From the NCBI RefSeq assembly GCF_018122625.2, contig NZ_JAGQFT020000002.1:434001-498000 (forward strand): a stretch of DNA of 64,000 nt, written 5' to 3'. The notes below the pieces were generated by a model. That model worked only from the letters and a program-made list of their open reading frames with translations, was not told the DNA's origin and did no database searches. Each line of letters opens with the position of its first letter. Position 1 is the stretch's first letter. This document shows positions 58,544-64,000 of the stretch, in pieces. Source of the stretch: Coralloluteibacterium stylophorae (lineage in GTDB: Bacteria; Pseudomonadota; Gammaproteobacteria; Xanthomonadales; Xanthomonadaceae). Made by a program: the position numbers and the translations under genes.

Positions 58544-58549
58544 CGCGCA

Positions 58550-58555
58550 AGTGTA
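58550..58555 (-). promoter_or_regulatory. -10 box directly before the M15 peptidase gene
   Basis: Minus-strand TACACT ends six bases before the ATG at 58543, with no ribosome site between. A leaderless transcript is predicted. Confidence 0.45.
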
Positions 58556-58670
58556 GTCGCCCGCCGGGCATGGCCGACAGCGGAAGCGGCCGGCGGTGCA
58601 GTGCGGCCGCGGTCGTTCCGCGTGGGGCGCCAGCATGCTCGCGCTGCGGCCGTGGCGGTGCGGGCTCGCA

Positions 58671-58676
58671 TACACT
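58671..58676 (+). promoter_or_regulatory. -10-like element of purT
   Basis: TACACT lies 28 bases before the purT GTG in the divergent gap with the M15 gene. The -35 region is weak. Confidence 0.35.
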
Positions 58677-58704
58677 GCGCGTTTCCACCCGCACTGGATG
58701 CATC

Positions 58705-59916
58705 GTGAGCTCGAGCCCCGCCGCCGTTCCCTCCGTCACCCTCGGTACCCCGCTCACGCCGGACGCGACGCGCGTGCTGCTGCTGGGCGCGGGCGAGCTG
58801 GGCAAGGAAGTGGCGATCGAGCTGCAGCGCTTCGGCGTCGAGGTGATCGCGGCCGATCGCTACGCCGATGCGCCGGCGATGCAGGTCGCGCACCGCAGCC
58901 ATGTGCTGGACATGCTCGATCCCGAGGCGCTGCGCGCGCTCGTCGCCGAGGAGATGCCCGACCTCGTCGTGCCCGAGATCGAGGCGCTGCACACCCAGAC
59001 CCTGGTCGAGCTGGAGCGCGACGAGGGCCTGCGCGTGATCCCCACCGCGCGCGCGGCGCGCCTGACCATGGACCGCGAAGGCATCCGCCGCCTCGCCGCC
59101 GAGACGCTCGGCCTGCCGACCTCGCCCTACCGCTTCGTCGATACCCCCGACGACTTCCGCGCCGCCGTCGCCGCGGTCGGCCTGCCGTGCGTGGTCAAGC
59201 CGGTGATGAGTTCCTCGGGCAAGGGCCAGAGCGTGGTCCGCGGCGAGGGCGACATCGAAGGCGCCTGGGACTACGCGCAGACCGGCGGCCGCGCCGGGAA
59301 GGGGCGGGTGATCGTCGAGGGCTTCGTCGACTTCGACTACGAGATCACCCTGCTGACGGTGCGTCATCGCGACGGCACCGCGTTCTGCGCGCCGATCGGC
59401 CACACCCAGGTCGATGGCGACTACCGCGAGAGCTGGCAGCCGCAGCCGATGTCCGATCTCGCGCTGGAACGCGCGCAGGCGATCGCCGCGGCGGTGACCG
59501 CCGAGCTCGGCGGCTTCGGCCTGTTCGGCGTGGAGCTGTTCGTGAAGGGCGACCAGGTGTGGTTCTCCGAGGTGTCGCCGCGGCCGCACGACACCGGCCT
59601 GGTGACCCTGGTCTCGCAGGACCTGTCGGAGTTCGCGCTGCACGCGCGCGCCATCCTTGGGCTGCCGGTCCCCGCGATCCGCCAGCTCGGCGCCTCCGCG
59701 TCCTGCGCGCTGCTGGCCGAGGGGAACGGCGTGCCGGTGTTCCGCGGCCTGGAGCAGGCGCTCGCCGCCCCCGACACCGCGCTGCGCCTGTTCGGCAAGC
59801 CGCGGGTCGAGGGCCGGCGCCGCGTCGGCGTGACCCTGGCCCGCGGCGCCGACCTCGAATCCGCACGCGCCGCCGCGCGCGATGCCGCCGCGGCGATCGC
59901 GATCGACTGGAACTGA
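58705..59916 (+). CDS. purT: Formate-dependent GAR transformylase
   Basis: The 403-residue ATP-grasp enzyme adds formate to glycinamide ribonucleotide in purine synthesis without folate. Motifs are [18 protein letters not shown] near residue 30, the [19 protein letters not shown]-grasp strand, [14 protein letters not shown] and the late [15 protein letters not shown]. The start is a GTG; an earlier ATG is out of frame. It is transcribed alone and converges with bpt over 15 bp. Confidence 0.97.
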   Translation: MSSSPAAVPSVTLGTPLTPDATRVLLLGAGELGKEVAIELQRFGVEVIAADRYADAPAMQVAHRSHVLDMLDPEALRALVAEEMPDLVVPEIEALHTQTLVELERDEGLRVIPTARAARLTMDREGIRRLAAETLGLPTSPYRFVDTPDDFRAAVAAVGLPCVVKPVMSSSGKGQSVVRGEGDIEGAWDYAQTGGRAGKGRVIVEGFVDFDYEITLLTVRHRDGTAFCAPIGHTQVDGDYRESWQPQPMSDLALERAQAIAAAVTAELGGFGLFGVELFVKGDQVWFSEVSPRPHDTGLVTLVSQDLSEFALHARAILGLPVPAIRQLGASASCALLAEGNGVPVFRGLEQALAAPDTALRLFGKPRVEGRRRVGVTLARGADLESARAAARDAAAAIAIDWN

Positions 59917-59931
59917 GCGCGAGCCACCGCC

Positions 59932-60642
59932 TCAGCCGCCCATCCGCCGCCAGTGCCCGCCCTCGAGCATCTCCAGGGGGCGGTAGCGGGTCTTGTAGTC
60001 CATCTTCGGGTGCGCGCGGATCCAGAAGCCGAGATAGACGAAGGTGCGGCCGGTGGCGCGGGCGTGCTCGACCTGGCGCAGGATCGCCAGCGTGCCGAGG
60101 CTGCGCGCGGCGAGGTCGGGATCGAAGAAGGTGTAGACCGCCGACAGCGCGTCCGGGGTGGCGTCGGTGACGGCCACCGCGACCAGCCGCCCGGCCTCGC
60201 GCAGTTCCAGGAAGCGCGTGGTCTGCCAGCCGCTGGCGAGGAAGGCGTCGAAGTCGCCGGGCGCGGGATCGTCCATGCCGCCGCCGGCGTGGCGCGCGGC
60301 GAGGTACCGGGTGTAGAGCGCGAAGCGTTCGGCGGTATGGCCCGGCGCGGTCTCGACCAGGGTCACGTCCGCATTGCGCGCCAGGCAGCGGCGCTGGTTG
60401 CGGTTGGGGACGAAGTCGGCGACCCGGATGCGCACCGGCACGCAGGCGCTGCAGCCGGCGCAGTGCGGGCGGTAGACGTGCCCGCCGGAGCGGCGGAAGC
60501 CCTGCGCCAGCGCCGACGGGTAGGCCAGCGGCAGGCGCGGGTCGTGCGGATCGAGCACCAGGTCGCGCGCCTGGCGGTCGTCGTAGTAGCCGCAGGCGTG
60601 GGCGTGGGTCAGGTACAGCCGCAGCGGTTCGGAACGGGACAT
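59932..60642 (-). CDS. bpt: Aspartate/glutamate leucyltransferase (ATE family)
   Basis: The 236-residue protein moves leucine from Leu-tRNA to N-terminal Asp or Glu of proteins, marking them for ClpAP. Family marks are [16 protein letters not shown], the cysteine-rich [13 protein letters not shown], the MVYTFFDP-like [16 protein letters not shown] and the C-terminal [14 protein letters not shown]. Length and motifs fit bacterial Bpt rather than eukaryotic ATE1. It is 32 bp downstream of the DUF2007 gene on the same strand. Confidence 0.95.
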   Translation of the reverse strand: MSRSEPLRLYLTHAHACGYYDDRQARDLVLDPHDPRLPLAYPSALAQGFRRSGGHVYRPHCAGCSACVPVRIRVADFVPNRNQRRCLARNADVTLVETAPGHTAERFALYTRYLAARHAGGGMDDPAPGDFDAFLASGWQTTRFLELREAGRLVAVAVTDATPDALSAVYTFFDPDLAARSLGTLAILRQVEHARATGRTFVYLGFWIRAHPKMDYKTRYRPLEMLEGGHWRRMGG

Positions 60643-60674
60643 GGCGGAAGCGTGGCGCCGCGTCGCGGGCGGTG

Positions 60675-61085
60675 TCAGCCGCCGAAGATCTGGTACAGGG
60701 CCGCGACCACCACCGCGGCGACGATCGCCAGCATCAGGATCCGCACCCGCATCACGACGGCCTTGCGGCGCGACTGCGGCGAGCCGGCGGCGGCGCGCGG
60801 CGCGCCGCCCGGCAGGTAGCTGTCGAAGCCGGTGTCGCCGCGGGTACTGTCGATCAGGCCGGCGCCGCGCAGCAGCTCGCGGGCGCGGACCTGGTCGCGC
60901 GTGTGCACGATCCACAGCGCCGGCTGCGGCTGCGATCCGGGGATGTCGCGATAGCTGAACTGGCGCCGCCGCGCGCCACCGTAGGAGCGGCCGTTGGTGA
61001 TGTGGGTGGCGATGCCCTCGTCGTTGAGCATCTGCGCGACGCGCTCGACGTTCTCCAGGCGTGGCGAGGTGAAGACCTGGCGCAT
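60675..61085 (-). CDS. DUF2007-like protein with C-terminal membrane helix
   Basis: The 136-residue protein has the DUF2007 fold (putative signal-transducing, PII-like): [30 protein letters not shown] and [19 protein letters not shown] Pro/Gly/Ala linker and one C-terminal membrane helix (about residues 112-132) follow. The anchor makes it a membrane-bound version. It begins four bases after the tesB stop and is probably co-transcribed with it. Its role is unknown. Confidence 0.82.
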   Translation of the reverse strand: MRQVFTSPRLENVERVAQMLNDEGIATHITNGRSYGGARRRQFSYRDIPGSQPQPALWIVHTRDQVRARELLRGAGLIDSTRGDTGFDSYLPGGAPRAAAGSPQSRRKAVVMRVRILMLAIVAAVVVAALYQIFGG

Positions 61086-61089
61086 GGCG

Positions 61090-61974
61090 TCAGGCCTTGC
61101 CGCCGTTGCGGTCGACCACGCGGATCAGGCCTTCCTGCGCGGTCGATGCGATCAGGCGACCGTCGCGGCTGAAGATCTGCCCCCGCGCCAGCCCGCGGCC
61201 GCCCGACGCGCTCGGGCTCTCGCAGGCGTAGAGCAGCCATTCGTCCGCGCGGAACGGGCGGTGGAACCACAGCGCGTGGTCGAGCGAGGCCATCTGCACG
61301 CCCGGCTGGTAGTAGCTGATCCGGTGCGGGAAGGTCGCAGTGCCGAGCAGGTGGAAGTCGGACGAGTACGCCAGCAGCGCCTGGTGCAGGTGGATGTCGT
61401 CGCCGACCGGCCCGATCAGGCGGAACCACACGTACTGCAGCGGCGGCATCGTCGCCGGGTCGAGTTCGTTGCGCGGGTCGACGTGGCGGAACTCGAACGG
61501 CCCCTCGCGCGTGACCCAGCGCTGGATCTTGGGCGGCAGCTTCGCGATCACCTCCGGCGGGATGTTGGTGCCCGGGCGCAGGGTTTCCGGTGCCGGCACC
61601 TCGGGCATCGCGGCCTGGTGCTCGGCGCCGGACTCGCGGTGCTGGAACGAGCAGGTCGCCACGAAGATCGGCTGGCCGTGCTGGATGGCGGTGATGCGAC
61701 GGGTCGAGAAGCTGCCGCCGTCGCGGGTGCGCTCGACGGTGTAGACGATGGGGTGCTCGATGTCGCCGGCGCGCAGGAAGTAGGCATGCAGCGAGTGCAC
61801 GTCGCGCGCGGGGTCGGTCATCGTGCGCTGCGCCGCCGACAGCGCCTGGCCCAGCACCTGGCCGCCGAACACGTACTTGGTGCCGATGTCGCGGCTCTGC
61901 CCGCGGAACAGGTTGTCCTCGAGGCGTTCGAGGGCGAGCAGATCGGTGAGTTCGGCGACGACGGAATCGGACAT
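61090..61974 (-). CDS. tesB: Acyl-CoA thioesterase II
   Basis: The 294-residue double-hotdog enzyme hydrolyses medium- and long-chain acyl-CoA. It shows LERLEDNLFRGQSRDIG near the N-terminus, FGGQVLGQALSAA, and the C-terminal catalytic Asp/Gln/Thr region (SLDHALWFHRPF). Length fits TesB. ATG 61974 is chosen; a GTG five codons upstream is possible. A TATACT box lies at 62002-62007, 27 bases before the ATG. Confidence 0.95.
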   Translation of the reverse strand: MSDSVVAELTDLLALERLEDNLFRGQSRDIGTKYVFGGQVLGQALSAAQRTMTDPARDVHSLHAYFLRAGDIEHPIVYTVERTRDGGSFSTRRITAIQHGQPIFVATCSFQHRESGAEHQAAMPEVPAPETLRPGTNIPPEVIAKLPPKIQRWVTREGPFEFRHVDPRNELDPATMPPLQYVWFRLIGPVGDDIHLHQALLAYSSDFHLLGTATFPHRISYYQPGVQMASLDHALWFHRPFRADEWLLYACESPSASGGRGLARGQIFSRDGRLIASTAQEGLIRVVDRNGGKA

Positions 61975-62001
61975 GTCGGCAACGGGCACGGACGGGGCGG
62001 C

Positions 62002-62007
62002 AGTATA
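62002..62007 (-). promoter_or_regulatory. -10 element of tesB
   Basis: Minus-strand TATACT (five of six consensus bases) is 27 bases upstream of the tesB ATG. Confidence 0.45.
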
Positions 62008-62026
62008 GCGGGCGCCCCGCGCGGCC

Positions 62027-62617
62027 TCAGGGCTCGGCGCGGATGCGCTCCAGGCCGCTGCCGGCCAGCACCTCCGGCCAGGGGAACAGCGGCCCCGGAT
62101 CGCGCTTGCGGAACACGCGCCGCGCCGGGTCGTCGCTGGCCGGCTCGGTGGCGGTGTCGAGATCCTCGTGGCCGGCGATGTAGACGAGGTTCGGCAGCGC
62201 CTCGCGCAGGCTGGCGAGCAGGGCCTTCAGCGTCTGGATCTGCGCCGGCGTGTAGGGCTCGTCCATCGCCTGGTGGCGCGAGTCCAGCCAGTGCGGGTAG
62301 CGCCCGGTGTTGACCAGCTCGATGCCGACCGCGCGCTCGTTGTAGCCGCGGGTGTGGTGGGCGACGCGCTCGGGCGCGACGTAGACGTGCAGGCTGCCGT
62401 CGCGGTCGATGTAGTAGTGGCCGCTGTTGCCGGTGCCGCTGCCGTAGAGCACACGCTCGCCGAAGCGCCGCGCGCTGGCGAGGTCGGGGGTCTCGGTGCA
62501 GTGGATCACGACCAGGTCGATCGCCGTGCGCGGGCGCTCGGGGAGACGGATCTCGTAGGGCAGGGGAGCGTGGTGGCCCGTGGCGAGGACGTCGGCGGGC
62601 GGCAGGTCGGCGGGCAT
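62027..62617 (-). CDS. N-acetylmuramoyl-L-alanine amidase (AmpD-like)
   Basis: The 196-residue Amidase_2 enzyme has zinc ligands in VVIHCTETP, GHEDLD and KRDPGPLFPW, plus YNERAVGIELVN. No signal peptide is present, so it is probably cytoplasmic, as AmpD, which recycles anhydro-muropeptides. A TAGCAT box lies six bases before the ATG without a ribosome site. It ends 37 bp before the tesB -10 region on the same strand. Confidence 0.92.
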   Translation of the reverse strand: MPADLPPADVLATGHHAPLPYEIRLPERPRTAIDLVVIHCTETPDLASARRFGERVLYGSGTGNSGHYYIDRDGSLHVYVAPERVAHHTRGYNERAVGIELVNTGRYPHWLDSRHQAMDEPYTPAQIQTLKALLASLREALPNLVYIAGHEDLDTATEPASDDPARRVFRKRDPGPLFPWPEVLAGSGLERIRAEP

Positions 62618-62623
62618 GCGCGG

Positions 62624-62629
62624 ATGCTA
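62624..62629 (-). promoter_or_regulatory. -10 box directly before the amidase gene
   Basis: Minus-strand TAGCAT ends six bases before the ATG at 62617, matching the spacing seen before aroK, the M15 gene and others. Confidence 0.45.
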
Positions 62630-62667
62630 GCAGGCGCGTGCGCGTCGCCTGCCGCGCGGGCTGCCTC

Positions 62668-62673
62668 TATCAT
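62668..62673 (+). promoter_or_regulatory. -10 box before the MOSC gene
   Basis: TATCAT ends nine bases before the ATG at 62683, giving a transcript with almost no leader. Confidence 0.4.
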
Positions 62674-62682
62674 CGCGCCCCC

Positions 62683-63234
62683 ATGCGCCCGACCCGCCGT
62701 CCTCCCGCCGACTCGCCGCTCGGCCGCCTGCTCGCGACCCTGCCGCGGCCGGGGCGGATCGAGTGGATCGGGCTGCGTCCCGCGCGCGACGTGCCGATGC
62801 ACGAGGTCGAGGCGGTGGCCGCCGTGGTCGGTGCCGGCCTCGACGGCGACCGCTACCGGGGCACGAGCGGCGCGCGCGACGTCAGCCTGGTCCAGGCCGA
62901 GCACCTGCCGGTGGTCGCGACGCTGGCCGGGCTGCCGCGGCTCGAACCGGCGCGCCTGCGCCGCAACCTCGTGGTCAGCGGCATCCCGCTGGCGGCGCTG
63001 CGCGGGCGCCGGTTCCGGATCGGCGACGACGTGGTGCTGGAAGGCACCGGGCCCTGCGACCCGTGCTCGCGCATGGAGCTCGCGCTCGGCCGCGGCGGCT
63101 ACAACGCCATGCGCGGCCACGGCGGGCTGGTCGCGCGCATCGTCGCCACCGGCGTCATCCGCGTCGGCGACGCGGTGCGTCCTGTCGACGATGCGCCGGT
63201 GCCGTCGGACGTCGCCCAGCACGCCCTGTTCTGA
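62683..63234 (+). CDS. MOSC-domain protein
   Basis: The 183-residue protein is a MOSC beta-barrel: GLDGDRYRGTSGARDVSLVQAEHL, RRNLVVSGIPL and the conserved Cys in GPCDPCSRME. MOSC domains bind sulfurated molybdenum cofactor or carry out related sulfur transfer; this short single-domain form (YiiM-like) reduces N-hydroxylated compounds in relatives. It precedes the alpha/beta hydrolase gene by 24 bp and shares its strand. Confidence 0.9.
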   Translation: MRPTRRPPADSPLGRLLATLPRPGRIEWIGLRPARDVPMHEVEAVAAVVGAGLDGDRYRGTSGARDVSLVQAEHLPVVATLAGLPRLEPARLRRNLVVSGIPLAALRGRRFRIGDDVVLEGTGPCDPCSRMELALGRGGYNAMRGHGGLVARIVATGVIRVGDAVRPVDDAPVPSDVAQHALF

Positions 63235-63258
63235 CATCTCCCCAAGCCAAGGACCGCC

Positions 63259-63771
63259 ATGCACGGCCACGTCATCCTCTCCCACGGACTCGAAAGCAGC
63301 CCCGACGCGACCAAGGTCACCGCCCTGGCCGCGGTCGCCGGGCGCCTCGGCTGGACCCACGAACGGCCGGACTACTCCGACATCGACGCCGGGCGCCGGG
63401 TCGAGGACATCGAGCTGCGCATCGCGCGGCTGCGCGAACGTGCGGAGCGGGTCGAAGGGCCGCTGGTACTGGCGGGCTCGAGCATGGGCGCCTTCATCTC
63501 CGGCTTCGTCTCCGAGCAGGTCGCCTGCGAGGGCCTGTTCCTGATGGCGCCGCCGATCCGCATCGACGGGTTCGGCCGGCGCTTCGACGCCGCGCGGGTA
63601 CCGACCCGCATCGTCCACGGCTGGGACGACGAACTGATCCCCGCGCAGGCGGTCATCGACTGGGCGCTGCCGCGTCGCGACGGCCTGGTCCTGGTCGACG
63701 ACAGCCATCGGCTCGCCGGCCACGTCGACTTCTGTGCCGAGGAGTTCGGCCGCTTCCTCGCCGCGCTCTGA
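63259..63771 (+). CDS. Small alpha/beta hydrolase (esterase-like)
   Basis: The 170-residue protein has the fold core HVILSHGLESSPDATKV, nucleophile elbow GSSMGAF with the Ser, HGWDDELIP with the Asp and DDSHRLAGH with the His. Its size and motif set resemble YqiA/RsbQ-type small esterases; the substrate is unknown. It follows the MOSC gene by 24 bp and ends one base before the stop of the convergent LysR gene. Confidence 0.9.
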   Translation: MHGHVILSHGLESSPDATKVTALAAVAGRLGWTHERPDYSDIDAGRRVEDIELRIARLRERAERVEGPLVLAGSSMGAFISGFVSEQVACEGLFLMAPPIRIDGFGRRFDAARVPTRIVHGWDDELIPAQAVIDWALPRRDGLVLVDDSHRLAGHVDFCAEEFGRFLAAL

Positions 63772-63772
63772 C

Positions 63773-64000
63773 TCAGGGCGCGACGGCGTCGGCGAGGATG
63801 CGCGCCCCGTCCTCGGCGACCGGGTCGCCCGCGACGCGCGCCTGTGCGGCCTCGGCCGCGCGGACCACCGGGCAGCAGCGCAGCATCACGTCGAGGTCGA
63901 GCTGGACGTGCTCGAGCAGGAAATCGACGAAGGCGCGCACCTTCGGCGACTGCACATGCCCACGCGGGAACACCGCGTTGAGCGCGTACTCGCCGCCGGA
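63773..64000 (-). CDS. LysR-family transcriptional regulator, C-terminal fragment
   Basis: The last 75 codons before the stop are visible and continue past the right edge. They read through NAVFPRG and SPKVRAFVDFLLEHVQ, the pattern that closes the effector domain of LysR-type regulators (final beta strand and helix). The DNA-binding domain lies outside the window, so its target cannot be judged. The stop is convergent with the small hydrolase gene. Confidence 0.82.
   Translation of the reverse strand, partial: SGGEYALNAVFPRGHVQSPKVRAFVDFLLEHVQLDLDVMLRCCPVVRAAEAAQARVAGDPVAEDGARILADAVAP

Overview
The window is about 64 kb of very GC-rich DNA with dense genes on both strands, short intergenic gaps and many 4-bp start/stop overlaps. 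The gene content fits a gammaproteobacterium of the Xanthomonadales (Lysobacterales). Pointers are a SAM riboswitch in front of metX-metB-hom, TonB-dependent receptors of the Xanthomonas/Caulobacter type, the hemE-WGR-aroB-aroK order, minCDE, prfC, purT, bpt and tesB, and an ACE-like M2 peptidase lipoprotein. I saw no rRNA, tRNA, CRISPR array, insertion sequence, integrase or phage gene. The genus cannot be read from this sequence.

Layout. 1-6.3 kb: cut-off M2 peptidase, AsmA-family protein, MliC-like lipoprotein, hemolysin III and prfC. 6.4-10.3 kb: accessory genes, namely a DUF1521 protein with a GDPH self-cleavage motif, an M23 peptidase, and a Tle1-type (DUF2235) lipase with an adjacent lipoprotein that looks like an effector/immunity pair. 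10.4-14.0 kb: sigma70-like promoter, SAM-I riboswitch and the metX-metB-hom operon. 14.0-24.7 kb: two large TonB-dependent receptors, each behind a PHO box with the same geometry. One is followed by a secreted sulfatase-family hydrolase behind a LacI-type palindrome. The other is followed by a beta-propeller phytase-like lipoprotein and a 51-residue peptide. sdaA and a small glutaredoxin lie between the receptors. 24.7-36.6 kb: a twelve-gene minus-strand operon for Alternative Complex III (actABCDEF), a 113-residue unknown, an SCO copper chaperone and a caa3-type oxidase. Together these form a bc1-independent quinol-to-oxygen chain.

36.9-41.6 kb: two linked membrane GTPases, then YceI, cytochrome b561 and a second YceI gene broken by an in-frame amber codon. 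41.7-45.2 kb: a large hybrid sensor kinase with a periplasmic propeller. 45.3-53.4 kb: housekeeping genes (hemE, WGR protein, aroB, aroK, a glycerate-kinase-like gene, pdxH, DUF4426, a zincin-like protein, minE-minD-minC and a GNAT gene). 53.5-57.3 kb: a DesK/NarL-type two-component pair whose 3' end has been tandemly duplicated as 151-bp units, then an SRPBCC membrane protein with a strong terminator. 57.4-64 kb: DUF423, an M15 peptidase, purT, bpt, DUF2007, tesB, an AmpD-like amidase, a MOSC protein, a small alpha/beta hydrolase and the C-terminal end of a LysR-type regulator.

The most interesting points are the paired PHO-box receptors with a phytase-like lipoprotein and an FGly hydrolase (a likely organic-phosphate scavenging locus), the GDPH self-cleaving protein, the orphan Tle1/lipoprotein pair, the 151-bp repeats copied from a regulator gene, the broken yceI, and a recurring -10 box 6-9 nt before start codons that suggests leaderless mRNAs.
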